Shown: positions 7,095 to 15,104 of the stretch, piece after piece
Numbering within the stretch: the stretch's first letter is position 1
Layout of the letters: each line of letters starts with the position of its first letter
Source: Spirochaetales bacterium
GTDB lineage: Bacteria > Spirochaetota > Spirochaetia > SZUA-6 > DRHE01
Length of the DNA stretch: 64,000 nt
Reading direction: 5' to 3'
NCBI GenBank assembly: GCA_030604195.1
Contig: JAUVWI010000001.1
Location: forward strand, 1-64,000
Made by a program: the position numbers and the translations under genes
Notes under the pieces: generated by a model
Told to the model about the DNA's origin: nothing
The model's database searches: none
Seen by the model: only the letters and a program-made list of their open reading frames with translations

Positions 7095-8096
7095 TTATGC
7101 AAAAGAAGGCGGCAGGGAGTCAAGTGGAGATTTATGCGCCTGTTTATCCAGAAAGCGGCTGATTGTTTCCCTGATTTCGGTTATCTGGCCAGGATAGAAC
7201 CAGAGCACTTCAGGCAGCGACCGGAAAAAGGTGAGCTGCCTTTTTGCGTATCTGCGGGAATTACGCTTAATCAATTCACGCACCCCCTCAATAGACAAAC
7301 ACCCCTTCTGCATCTCAAAGAATTCACGATAGCCGATTCCCTGCATACCGGGATCATCCCACTTACAGCCCCTTTCCAGTAGACTTACAATTTCTTTAAC
7401 CAGGCCCCGCTCAAACATCTTGTCAACACGGCTGTCAATTCTTTTATAGAGTTCCTCTCTTTTCCTATTAAGCCCGATCAGCAGGAAGTTGTAATCCTTT
7501 CTGATGGTGGCGGGAACCTGGAAAGATGATAGCGGCTTACCAGTTGTCCGGAAAACTTCCAGGGCTCTTATTATCCGGTAGGTATCTGCAACCGCTATTT
7601 TTTCAGCGCTCCGGGCATCTACTTCCCGTAATTTACTGTAGAGAAATGAATTTCCCTTTTTTATATAAAGCTGCTGCAGCTCTTGCCTGATTTCCAGGTC
7701 TCCGGGGGGGGGAGCTGGCAGACCGAATATGAAATTACGCAGGTAAAAGGCTGTGCCGCCCACAATAACCGGCATTTTCCGGCGTCCCCTTATCTCCTTG
7801 ATCAAGTCTTCAGTGTGATGCACAAACATTCCGGCATTAAATTGAAAAGAGGGCTCAACCAGATCGATCAGGTGATATTTAATCCGCTCCAGTGTTTGCC
7901 TGGAGGGTTTTGCCGAGCCGATATCCAGATAACGGTAAACCTGCATGGAATCAGCATTAATCATCTCATAGCTGGAATCAAAGAGCTTATTAACAGTTTC
8001 GGTTTTACCAACCCCGGTGGGCCCCAGGAGAATAATAATGGGTAGAACTGTTTTTTCTGCTGATTCAGGATTCGAGACGGTATCTAACCTTTTCAG
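7095..8096 (-). CDS. miaA: tRNA dimethylallyltransferase (non-ATG start)
   Basis: Adds the dimethylallyl group to A37 of tRNAs reading UNN codons. The first ATG in frame (7964) lies after the ATP-binding loop, because the P-loop GPTGVGKT is encoded just upstream in the same open frame (about 7995-8020) and is followed by the expected INADSMQVYRYLDIGSAKPS. The full frame opens only after a TAA at 8097-8099. Between that stop and the P-loop there is no ATG, GTG or TTG. I therefore set the limit at a CTG (8096); an ATT at about 8031 is another option. The gene overlaps the rpoZ 3' end. Other motifs: GGTAFYLRNFIFGLPAPP, then RRYAKRQLTFFR near the C-terminus. Confidence 0.85.
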   Translation of the reverse strand: MKRLDTVSNPESAEKTVLPIIILLGPTGVGKTETVNKLFDSSYEMINADSMQVYRYLDIGSAKPSRQTLERIKYHLIDLVEPSFQFNAGMFVHHTEDLIKEIRGRRKMPVIVGGTAFYLRNFIFGLPAPPPGDLEIRQELQQLYIKKGNSFLYSKLREVDARSAEKIAVADTYRIIRALEVFRTTGKPLSSFQVPATIRKDYNFLLIGLNRKREELYKRIDSRVDKMFERGLVKEIVSLLERGCKWDDPGMQGIGYREFFEMQKGCLSIEGVRELIKRNSRRYAKRQLTFFRSLPEVLWFYPGQITEIRETISRFLDKQAHKSPLDSLPPSFA

Positions 8097-8256
8097 TTAA
8101 AATCTGTTTAATAGCGGTGGAAACCACTTTGCTCTTATTGGCCTCTATCTCATCATCGCCCGCCAGATTTATCTGCAAAGCCCGCTTGATAGCGGCGTTT
8201 GTCAACTGGTACGCATTGCTGTCATTTGAAAGTAAAAGATCCAAGGGAATTGTCAT
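8065..8256 (-). CDS. rpoZ: RNA polymerase omega subunit
   Basis: A 63-residue protein matching the spirochaete form of omega, which helps assemble RNA polymerase around beta-prime. Characteristic segments are the N-terminal MTIPLDLLL, YQLTNAAIKRA, DEIEANKSKVVSTAI and the closing ILTEKVRYRLE. It lies between cmk and miaA in the same orientation, and its last codons overlap the putative miaA start. In many bacteria rpoZ is likewise close to nucleotide-kinase and yicC genes (gmk there, cmk here), so the context supports the call. Confidence 0.85.
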   Translation of the reverse strand: MTIPLDLLLSNDSNAYQLTNAAIKRALQINLAGDDEIEANKSKVVSTAIKQILTEKVRYRLES

Positions 8257-8298
8257 GGAAATAATGTAGCAAAATTCAAGCCAATTGTAAAGATATAG

Positions 8299-8823
8299 CT
8301 AAATATTTTTTACTCTCTTAATGATCTGGTCAACAACGTAAAATTGATCACCCTTTTCCGTATCAACAACCAGATCCACAAAGTCGTATTTATCGATATC
8401 TATTCCATACAGTCTCAAGTAACGCTGATGATCGCGCTTATCACGCTTAGCCATGGCTGTTAAGGCCTGGTCAATACTTAAACCTTCTCTCCCCGCAATC
8501 CGGGCGGCGCGCACCTGCGGAGAAGCCTCAAGGTATACCTTCAGGTCAGCATTCTTTAACAGCCAGATCGCCAGACGCGAGGCCATTATGCATTTCCCGG
8601 AAGAGGCAAGCTCCACCTGGTGTTTATCCACGAAAATATCATATTTATCATCATTCTCTGCCAGCAGACAGAGCTCTTCAAAAGCCATTTTTTTCTCTTC
8701 AGCCAGATCATGAAAGGTATAATTTATCAATTTCAACCCCAGTTTCCGGGCCAGCATACCGGATACTGTGGAATTCCCGCAGCCGCTCTTACTGGAAATC
8801 GTGATCCGCAGATTATTCAACAT
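8299..8823 (-). CDS. cmk: Cytidylate kinase-like P-loop kinase
   Basis: A 174-residue nucleoside-monophosphate kinase, probably (d)CMP to (d)CDP. The P-loop is SSKSGCGNSTVS (about 10-21), where the usual invariant Lys is replaced by Asn. The rest fits the short cytidylate-kinase-like family: YTFHDLAEE, then DKHQVELASSGKCIMASRLAIWLL, the NMP/lid segment AARIAGREGLSIDQAL and the Arg/Asp-rich KRDKRDHQRYLRLYGID. The ATG overlaps the yicC stop by 11 nt. It is in the murC-yicC-cmk-rpoZ-miaA series. Because of the altered P-loop I am less sure of catalytic competence than of family membership. Confidence 0.75.
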   Translation of the reverse strand: MLNNLRITISSKSGCGNSTVSGMLARKLGLKLINYTFHDLAEEKKMAFEELCLLAENDDKYDIFVDKHQVELASSGKCIMASRLAIWLLKNADLKVYLEASPQVRAARIAGREGLSIDQALTAMAKRDKRDHQRYLRLYGIDIDKYDFVDLVVDTEKGDQFYVVDQIIKRVKNI

Positions 8824-9679
8824 TTCTGAGCTGCTCCCTGATTTTTTCTATAGCATCTTTCACGGTGATCACCGCCTCATTAACTGCGGCGAGCTGGCTC
8901 TTAGAGCCTATGGTATTTATCTCTCTATTCAATTCCTGGCAGATAAAATCAAGCTTCTTACCCACAGCCCCCTCCTTTGCCATGGTGAAGCGGAAACTGC
9001 TCAGGTGCGAAGCAAGGCGCACAATTTCTTCATTAACATCAGCTTTCATCAGCATTACCGCCATTTCCGAATAGATACGTGTTTCATCCACTGCATCACC
9101 CAGGAGCTCCTCGAAACGGGAGCGGAGTTCACTTTTTATAAACTGCTCCAACTCAGGAATAGCCTGCTCAATGAATAGCCGCTGATCTTCGATAATCGAC
9201 AGATTACTCTCAATATCCTTGCAGGTGCTTTCACCCTCCCTGTTTCTTGTCTCTTCAAACTCATTATAGGCCTCCACCAGCAGGGGCTCCAGCAGCTGCC
9301 AGTATTTATCTATTTCCCTGGTTTTATTGAGTTTGATAATTCCCTCAATTCTTAATAAATGGGAAAGCCTGATAGCTTCGGTTATTCCCGCTTCCGCGGC
9401 CAGTTCCTCCAGTATCCGCCGGTAGGCCTGAACACTCTTCCTGTCCAGCCGCACCTCCATATCCTCCTCAAATTCACTGACTTTCAGCGCCAGCTCAATG
9501 CGGCCGCGGATTATTCTCTGTGAAAGGAAATCCCTGACCCTGGGCTCCAGAGGGGCCAGAAATTGCGGCAGGTAGACATAGAGATCCAGAAAACGGTTAT
9601 TGTAGGATTTTAAATTAAGTGATAGATGGATCTTCTCATTCCGATATTCACTAAAACCGAAACCGGTCATACTCTTCAT
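8813..9679 (-). CDS. YicC/YloC family endoribonuclease
   Basis: A 288-residue member of the YicC family, cytoplasmic ribonucleases that take part in small-RNA and mRNA turnover. It opens with the signature MKSMTGFGFSEY and shows the conserved LKSYNNRFLDLYVYLP and, at the C-terminus, KKLDFICQELNREINTIGSKS with AVITVKDAIEKIREQLRNVE. The start codon overlaps the murC stop by 4 nt, so the two are translationally coupled. The family was long annotated as stress-induced without function. Catalytic activity is known for a few members only, so the activity here is by family. Confidence 0.9.
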   Translation of the reverse strand: MKSMTGFGFSEYRNEKIHLSLNLKSYNNRFLDLYVYLPQFLAPLEPRVRDFLSQRIIRGRIELALKVSEFEEDMEVRLDRKSVQAYRRILEELAAEAGITEAIRLSHLLRIEGIIKLNKTREIDKYWQLLEPLLVEAYNEFEETRNREGESTCKDIESNLSIIEDQRLFIEQAIPELEQFIKSELRSRFEELLGDAVDETRIYSEMAVMLMKADVNEEIVRLASHLSSFRFTMAKEGAVGKKLDFICQELNREINTIGSKSQLAAVNEAVITVKDAIEKIREQLRNVE

Positions 9680-11124
9680 TTAATCTCTCCTCTGAATTTT
9701 TCATAAAGCCGTTTCCCCAGCTCCCAGTTATTACCCGCCCCCATGGTAATCAGAAGATCACCCTCCTTCAGGCCGGCAGTCAGATAGGGAAGTGCATCCA
9801 GGACCCTGTGGAAATACTTTACCCGGGTATGATGTTTGGCCACTTCCTGAAAGAGCTTCTCACCGGATATTCCCGGCAGTTTCTCCTCACGAGCCGAGGC
9901 ATATATCCGGTGGAGAATTACCTCGTCCGCTGCACCGAAACTGCGGGCAAAATCTGCCAACAGGGCTTTGGTGCGCGAGTAGGTATGGGACATGAAGTCC
10001 ACAACCAGACGCCTGTCCGGGTAGAAAGCCTTGATTCCCGCCAGGGTTTTTGTGATCTCTGTGGGATGATGGCCATAATCATCCATGAAGAGCACGCCCC
10101 GCGCTTCACCCACTACTTCACTCCTCCTTCTGGAACCGGTAAAATCAAGAAGCGCCTGACCGATCTTATCCCAATCTGAAGGAATCACTTCTTTACGCTC
10201 ACTTTTTAGAATTTCCAGCACTAAAGCGATTGCTGCTGCTGCATTCAGGGCGGAATGCTCTCCCGGAATACGCATGGTAAAGTTACGATTAATCCCTGCC
10301 ATCCGGAAAGAGGTCTTTCCCGCAGCTGTCTTTATTTCTACCAGCCTGTATGGCCCTACAGCCGCCAGCCCGTAGGGAATATACTTTAAATCATCTCTTT
10401 TTCTGCTTACCCGCTTTACAGCCTCCAAAGCTCCCGCGTTATCCGCACAATAGATCAGAGCGCCTTTTGGAGACAGATTCAGCGCATAGGTGGTGAATGC
10501 TGAGATAAGATCTTCCTGATCATGATAGTAGTCCAGATGATCAGGTTCAATATTGGTAATAACCAGCCGCCTCGGAAAAAAATAGAGAAAGTGGCGGCGA
10601 TATTCACAGGTCTCAGCCACAAAATAATGATCGCCCTGTACCAGGGAGGAGCGGCCGCCAAAGGCAGCCAGCTCAGAACCAACCAGTATGGTTGCCGGTA
10701 AATCCAGGTACTTAAGCAGTATTCCGGCCATTGCCGCAGTTGTTGTCTTTCCATGTATTCCGGAAATACCGCTGGAATCATACTGGGCGGAGAGATCACC
10801 AAGCGCTTCAGGAAAACTTATAACCGGTATTCCGGCTGACAGGGCTGCCTTTAACTCTACATTATCTGAAGGGTTATAGGCTGCGGAATGGATGACCAGG
10901 CCTATTCCCCGGTCAATTGCTTTTTCCGAGAAGGATTCCCTATAGGGAATACCCAACTCCTGCAGAATACGGTCGGTATAGAAAATTTCCGCTACATCAG
11001 AGCCGGTAATCTCCGCCCCCCGTGAAAGCAGGATCTCGGCCAGAGCGGCCATACCTGTCCCCTTGATCCCTACCAGGTGAATTCGATATCCTTTCATAGA
11101 GTGCGGAAGTATGGATTTTTCCAT
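9676..11124 (-). CDS. murC: UDP-N-acetylmuramate-L-alanine ligase
   Basis: Cytoplasmic ligase adding L-Ala to UDP-MurNAc in peptidoglycan synthesis. At 482 residues it shows the N-terminal Rossmann motif IHLVGIKGTGMAALAEILL (about 15-33), the ATP loop GIHGKTTTAAM, a central EPDHLDYYHD, and the C-terminal DDYGHHPTEI. The N-terminus is either MEKSILPHSMKG or the second Met (11097). A promoter ends only 8 nt before the first ATG (11133-11161), so the transcript would be almost leaderless, and neither start has a Shine-Dalgarno. It is the first gene of the murC-yicC-cmk-rpoZ-miaA run. Confidence 0.93.
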   Translation of the reverse strand: MEKSILPHSMKGYRIHLVGIKGTGMAALAEILLSRGAEITGSDVAEIFYTDRILQELGIPYRESFSEKAIDRGIGLVIHSAAYNPSDNVELKAALSAGIPVISFPEALGDLSAQYDSSGISGIHGKTTTAAMAGILLKYLDLPATILVGSELAAFGGRSSLVQGDHYFVAETCEYRRHFLYFFPRRLVITNIEPDHLDYYHDQEDLISAFTTYALNLSPKGALIYCADNAGALEAVKRVSRKRDDLKYIPYGLAAVGPYRLVEIKTAAGKTSFRMAGINRNFTMRIPGEHSALNAAAAIALVLEILKSERKEVIPSDWDKIGQALLDFTGSRRRSEVVGEARGVLFMDDYGHHPTEITKTLAGIKAFYPDRRLVVDFMSHTYSRTKALLADFARSFGAADEVILHRIYASAREEKLPGISGEKLFQEVAKHHTRVKYFHRVLDALPYLTAGLKEGDLLITMGAGNNWELGKRLYEKFRGEIK

Positions 11125-11132
11125 ATCCGCAC

Positions 11133-11161
11133 ATCTTAGTAGAAGGTGAATTCTTTTTCAA
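11133..11161 (-). promoter_or_regulatory. murC promoter with almost no leader
   Basis: On the minus strand, TTGAAA (11161-11156), 17-nt spacer, TAAGAT (11138-11133). Initiation 6-8 nt downstream falls on or within about 2 nt of the murC ATG at 11124. Confidence 0.5.
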
Positions 11162-11180
11162 GACAACAGGGGGATCTGAA

Positions 11181-12032
11181 ATGAATTTTGGCGCTCATAT
11201 GTCAGCAGCAGGGGGAGTGGATAAGGCACTGGAGAGGGGCAAATCCATTGGAATAGATGTGGTGCAGCTCTTTACCAAAAACCAGCGGCAGTGGGCAGCT
11301 CCACCGTTGAAAGCAGAAAACGTAGATTCCTTTCGGAGCCAGGCCTCATCTTTCTATTCAATATTTTCCCATAGCTCCTACCTGATTAACCTGGCTTCCC
11401 CCCAGAATGAGCTTTATGAAAAATCAATAACCTCCATGGCTGATGAGCTAAAACGTGCTCTGGAGCTGGGTATCAAAATGGTAGTCCTTCATCCAGGAGC
11501 CCATGTGGGAAGCGGCATCCCCCAGGGAATAGAGCGTATTGCCAGGGGTATTATTTCAAGTTATGAACTGGCAGGGGTTGAGGCTTCAGAAAAGGTGCGT
11601 ATCCTGCTGGAGACCACTGCAGGCCAGGGCAGCACAATTGGCAGTAAATTTGAAGAGCTGCGCGATATTCTTGATCTTCTGCAGGGGTTCGATATTCCGG
11701 TTTCTATCTGCCTGGACACCTGTCACATCTTCGCCGCCGGATATGATATTTCCCGGGTAGAGGTTTATGAGAATACAATGACTCGTCTGAACGAAAGGGT
11801 CGGTTTGGATCAGGTCCGGGTGATTCACCTCAATGATTCTCAAGGGGAGCTGGGTTCCGGAAGAGACCGCCACCAGCATATTGGAAGTGGCAAGATCGGA
11901 CTGGAGGGCTTCCGGCTTATTGTTAATGACCGCCGCTTTAGAAAAATACCGATGTGTCTGGAAACTCCCAAAGGCCCGGATATGAAAGAGGATCTTGAAA
12001 ATCTTGCCCTGCTTCGTTCTCTGAAAAGTTAG
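11181..12032 (+). CDS. nfo: Deoxyribonuclease IV (AP endonuclease)
   Basis: A 283-residue zinc-dependent TIM-barrel endonuclease that incises DNA at abasic sites in base-excision repair. It begins NFGAHMSAAGGVDKALERG and carries the zinc-ligand motifs VVLHPGAHVG, LLETTAGQGSTIGSKFEEL, ICLDTCHIFAAGYD, VIHLNDSQGELGSGRDRH and CLETPKGPD. Family length is complete. The start is preceded by GGGGAT. It is divergent from murC with only 56 nt between, and ends before a shared terminator and tRNA-Glu. Confidence 0.95.
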   Translation: MNFGAHMSAAGGVDKALERGKSIGIDVVQLFTKNQRQWAAPPLKAENVDSFRSQASSFYSIFSHSSYLINLASPQNELYEKSITSMADELKRALELGIKMVVLHPGAHVGSGIPQGIERIARGIISSYELAGVEASEKVRILLETTAGQGSTIGSKFEELRDILDLLQGFDIPVSICLDTCHIFAAGYDISRVEVYENTMTRLNERVGLDQVRVIHLNDSQGELGSGRDRHQHIGSGKIGLEGFRLIVNDRRFRKIPMCLETPKGPDMKEDLENLALLRSLKS

Positions 12033-12061
12033 CAGGTAAGTTGCGCCCTGACTGGTCTACT

Positions 12062-12091
12062 AAAAAAAGGCCGGGTATGATCCCGGCCTTT
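12062..12091. terminator. Bidirectional terminator between nfo and tRNA-Glu
   Basis: A 10-bp stem AAAGGCCGGG/CCCGGCCTTT (12066-12075 with 12082-12091). Read on the minus strand it continues into a T-tract (12062-12068), ideal for tRNA-Glu. On the plus strand it would serve nfo with a weaker T-tail. Confidence 0.75.
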
Positions 12092-12101
12092 AGCTTTGTT
12101 T

Positions 12102-12173
12102 CATCTCCTAGGGGAGTCGAACCCCTGCTGCCGGGATGAAAACCCGGTGTCCTAACCACTAGACGAAGGAGAC
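12102..12173 (-). tRNA. tRNA-Glu (anticodon TTC)
   Basis: A full cloverleaf: acceptor GTCTCCT/AGGAGAT, D-arm GTCTAGTGGTTAGGAC, anticodon loop with TTC between CCGGG/CCCGG-type arms, T-arm AGGGG-TTCGACT-CCCCT. CCA is not encoded. The hairpin at 12062-12091 follows as its terminator. Confidence 0.95.
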
Positions 12174-12267
12174 TTGTCCGGCGAACCCCTAAAGGATTCG
12201 CTATGGCGCAATATAAATAGTTTTACCGCTGTTGTCAATATACCCGGTATGAGTTTTTCGCCGCGTT

Positions 12268-13413
12268 TCAAAAATCCCCCAGGAGCACGGGGATCCAACC
12301 GGAGGGATCGGCCATGTCCCTGTCTATCAAACCCAGATCGACCTGGGCGGTGGTTTCAGCGATCAGATAACTATTATCGCCAAACTGTACACGCGCTCCC
12401 TGGCCGGGAACATTTACCCCTGCCAACGAATGGCTGTAACGCGCAGATATCAAAAGCAGTGCGTCGATCTTAAAACGGTGCAGCAACATGGTGTAGAGCA
12501 GGGCCCGGGAATCACAGTCACCCGTCAGGGTTAATGCTGATGATAAAGGGGATTGCAGATCAGCCAGAGTTCCGGTTCGTGAATAGGAGAAACCCTGCAC
12601 CCAGGCAAGCAGGTCACGGGGCAGATCAGTCGCCCCTGCTCCCCCGGTTCTGAAAATATTTTTCAAGAATTGGTGCAGGTTATCAAGCCGATGGTAATTA
12701 TCCCTGTAGATCATCCGGTAATAACGCTGCCAGGCCTCTACCCTGTTCTCATTCTCTTCATAGGATGCCAGTATTCCGGCCTCTCTTTCAATCAGCACCT
12801 GTGTAGCCGCTACTTCCTTTTGATCATAAGGAATACTGCTCTGCCTGTTATTGATAATTACTACTCTTTGCTGTTCATCCCTGCCGGGAAAAGGATAATA
12901 GAACTGACTCACCGGACCTGGATGGTATTTTTCCCCGCTGCTCGGTGAAAATGAATCGAGAACGGATAGCAGAAAATCGTGAGTTTCTTCATAATAAGCA
13001 ATTCCGCTGAAAGCCATTAATATAAAATCTGACTTCCGGTCGTTAATAAAAACAAAATAACCGCGCATTTTATTCCCGTTACTGATGAAGCCAAGATCGG
13101 AAAAAACCGAATCTCTGCCGGAAAAGAGGAAAGGCGCTGCATCTCCTTCAGCGCCAATCTCAGTTCTGAGCTCTTCATACATGGCATCAGCGCTCTGATA
13201 GCTTTCTCCGGCCATGGAGATCACCTGAGCCACTGCGGTAAGGGAAGAATTCGCGAAAACAGCTCTGGATATATCCGAGACATCATAGACCTGCCAGCCT
13301 GCCGGCATATCCAGTAAATAATCATATTCTTCTATGTAAAATTCTTCAGCCCCTGCAATTACAAATGTAAACAGAAAAATCAGCAGCAAGTAATAATACC
13401 GATATTTTTTCAT
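12268..13413 (-). CDS. Exported transglutaminase-like protein
   Basis: A 381-residue protein with an N-terminal signal peptide (YYYLLLIFLFTFVIAGAEE). Residues about 20-160 resemble a periplasmic fatty/aggregate domain of unknown role. The C-terminal part has a transglutaminase-like triad: Cys in LTGDCDSRALLYTMLL, His in ARYSHSLAGVNV, and an acidic residue in YLIAETTAQVDLG. Such domains in bacteria are usually cysteine proteases or amidases acting outside the cytoplasm. It is not obviously in an operon; the OmpA-family gene lies upstream on the same strand. I cannot name a substrate. Confidence 0.55.
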   Translation of the reverse strand: MKKYRYYYLLLIFLFTFVIAGAEEFYIEEYDYLLDMPAGWQVYDVSDISRAVFANSSLTAVAQVISMAGESYQSADAMYEELRTEIGAEGDAAPFLFSGRDSVFSDLGFISNGNKMRGYFVFINDRKSDFILMAFSGIAYYEETHDFLLSVLDSFSPSSGEKYHPGPVSQFYYPFPGRDEQQRVVIINNRQSSIPYDQKEVAATQVLIEREAGILASYEENENRVEAWQRYYRMIYRDNYHRLDNLHQFLKNIFRTGGAGATDLPRDLLAWVQGFSYSRTGTLADLQSPLSSALTLTGDCDSRALLYTMLLHRFKIDALLLISARYSHSLAGVNVPGQGARVQFGDNSYLIAETTAQVDLGLIDRDMADPSGWIPVLLGDF

Positions 13414-13509
13414 TAAATGATCCCATTAAGAATTTCGTTGTATTACCCCTGGATCTTGAAGTCTTAATTGAGGTTGCGCAATAAAGATCGTGATTATTGA
13501 CGCTGGAGT

Positions 13510-14508
13510 TTAATCTGTTGCACTGCTAATAAGGATTTCTACCCGGCGGTTTAAATGCTGCATTTCCGGGTTGCGGGTAACTGCTTTTCTTGAGCCTGCT
13601 CCATTCAGCTTCGCAGTGATATCCGGCTTCCAGCCTGAAGCTGTTAGAAAATCGTATACACTCCAGACTCGCTCAAAAGAGAGATTAACCCTGCCCTCCT
13701 CGCTTCCCATAGGGGCGCAGTGCCCGAAAATCTCGATTTCCAGTTCGGGATTTTCCAGAAGCAGGGAAAGCAGGGTTCTAAGCTTTGCTTCAGCAGCCGG
13801 GGTAAGCAATGAACTGTCCGGCAGAAAATAGATGGTATCTTCAGGGAGAATCAGCTCCGTGCTTCTCTTCAGCTCTGTGGAACCGGCTGGTTTGCCGCCT
13901 GCCTGCCCCCCACTCGCCGGCGGCTCCACACTATCTACCGGCCCCACACTATCTACCGGCCCCACACTATCTACCGGCTCCACACTATCTACCGGCTCAG
14001 GCGCAGCGCTCTGATCCTGAGCTGCATTATCTATTAGAGGTTGCCTGGCATCTTCCGGTAAAACTGCAGCAACCGGCGGTTCTTTACCCTTTCTTTTGCC
14101 CAGCCACAGCCAGGAGGAAAATATTATCCCTGCTCCCAGCAGCAGTAGTATTATAATAAACAGCCCTTTATTCCTGCGGCTGCTATGATTTTTCAGCCTG
14201 ATATTTATCCGGGATTGTAGCCGACCGTTTACCTCTACCTTAAAAACAAGAAGGTTACGGCCTGCAAGCACACCCTGGAGCCTGATCAGCGGCGCCCCCG
14301 CTCGGTCAGCGGGAATATTACTTACCTCAATCTCCCGTAGAAGCCGCCGGTTATCATTACGGAGAAATACCTTTATTATTGCTCGTGATTGCCTGCTGGA
14401 TATCGTGGTAAGATCAAGTGTACCAGCAGTATCTTTTTCTAAAGAGAGCAGGGGGATGTATCTTTTTCCCTCGATCCCGATTTCGACAACATGACTCATT
14501 ATCATCAT
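13510..14508 (-). CDS. OmpA-family protein with Pro-Val-Asp-Ser repeat linker
   Basis: A 332-residue protein. Residues about 1-110 form a beta-rich cytoplasmic or N-terminal domain, followed by Arg/Lys and a single transmembrane helix (GLFIIILLLLGAGIIFSSWLWLG, about 114-136). A Pro-rich linker then contains four repeats of VDSV[E/G]P. The C-terminal OmpA domain (about 220-330) binds peptidoglycan and shows LEIEIFGHCAPMGSEEGRVNLSFERVWSVYDFL and LNRRVEILI. Having a cytoplasmic domain before the TM and OmpA outside suggests an inner-membrane protein tethered to the cell wall. The start MMIMS may be either of the first Met codons. Confidence 0.75.
   Translation of the reverse strand: MMIMSHVVEIGIEGKRYIPLLSLEKDTAGTLDLTTISSRQSRAIIKVFLRNDNRRLLREIEVSNIPADRAGAPLIRLQGVLAGRNLLVFKVEVNGRLQSRINIRLKNHSSRRNKGLFIIILLLLGAGIIFSSWLWLGKRKGKEPPVAAVLPEDARQPLIDNAAQDQSAAPEPVDSVEPVDSVGPVDSVGPVDSVEPPASGGQAGGKPAGSTELKRSTELILPEDTIYFLPDSSLLTPAAEAKLRTLLSLLLENPELEIEIFGHCAPMGSEEGRVNLSFERVWSVYDFLTASGWKPDITAKLNGAGSRKAVTRNPEMQHLNRRVEILISSATD
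13921..14000. repeat. 18-bp tandem repeat, 4.4 copies, in the OmpA-family gene
   Basis: Unit CGGCYCCACACTATCTAC repeated at 13921, 13939, 13957 and 13975, followed by a partial copy. It encodes the VDSV[E/G]P hexapeptide of the linker. Copies are nearly identical at DNA level, so copy number can change by slippage without a frameshift. Confidence 0.95.
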
Positions 14509-14581
14509 TTTAGTTTATTTCCTGCAAAATGCAATTCTTTTTCTTCAGTTATAGCTATACAGGAGGAATGCTTTTTTATAT

Positions 14582-14610
14582 TTGACAATTCTGCAAAGGT
14601 TAAATATAAA
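14582..14610 (+). promoter_or_regulatory. Strong sigma70-like promoter
   Basis: TTGACA (14582-14587), 17-nt spacer, TATAAA (14605-14610), upstream of the 64-codon gene at 14675. Confidence 0.7.
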
Positions 14611-14674
14611 TAATAGCGGACTTGATACATTTCTCCGGAAAACCAGAGAGTCAGCAATATAAAAAGGAGCTTAT

Positions 14675-14869
14675 ATGACCACGGAAGATCAGGTTAAAGA
14701 AAAAATTGGTGAGGGCTTGATCAGGATCGGCGCCATGACTACAGAGCAAGTCAAAAAGGTTCTCCAGGTGCAGAGAGAGAAATATGGCCATGATAAGCTT
14801 TTTGGCGATATCGCCACAGAACTACAATTAGTTGATCAGGAAATAATTGAAGAGTATTTAAATTCTTGA
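14675..14869 (+). CDS. Stand-alone GspE N-terminal-like small protein (64 aa)
   Basis: A 64-residue acidic protein with no signal peptide. Its pattern (IGEGLIRIGAMTTEQVKKVLQVQREKYGHDKLFGDIATELQLVDQEIIEEYL) resembles the two-helix segments found at the N-terminus of type II secretion/pilus ATPases (GspE/PilB N-terminal domain), here without the ATPase. It has its own strong promoter, a good AAAGGAG site and its own terminator, so it is a monocistronic, probably well-expressed gene. The function is unknown; the resemblance is by pattern only. Confidence 0.75.
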   Translation: MTTEDQVKEKIGEGLIRIGAMTTEQVKKVLQVQREKYGHDKLFGDIATELQLVDQEIIEEYLNS

Positions 14870-14900
14870 GTCCTGTCCGTAATAAAATAGCCTATAAGTA

Positions 14901-14935
14901 TAAAAGACCGGCGCGAAGACCGGTCTTTTATTTTT
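14901..14935 (+). terminator. Rho-independent terminator
   Basis: An AAAAGACCGG/CCGGTCTTTT stem (14902-14911 with 14920-14929) followed by a T-rich stretch. It closes the 64-codon gene and faces tRNA-Lys. Confidence 0.8.
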
Positions 14936-14944
14936 ATATTCCTT

Positions 14945-15017
14945 TGAGCCGCGAAGGATTTGAACCTTCGACCCACGCCTTAAAAGGGCGTTGCTCTACC
15001 ACCTGAGCTAGCGGCCC
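14945..15017 (-). tRNA. tRNA-Lys (anticodon TTT)
   Basis: Complete cloverleaf: acceptor GGGCCGC/GCGGCTC, D-arm GCTCAGGTGGTAGAGC, anticodon loop CTTTTAA between ACGCC and GGCGT, T-arm GAAGG-TTCAAAT-CCTTC. No encoded CCA. Confidence 0.95.
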
Positions 15018-15104
15018 ATTTTGAAAACTGTGGCAGTTTAGCAATTTGGTTATTTTATGTCAACCGGCACCCGAAACCGGCGCTCGATACCGGCGGCGAA
15101 CCCT

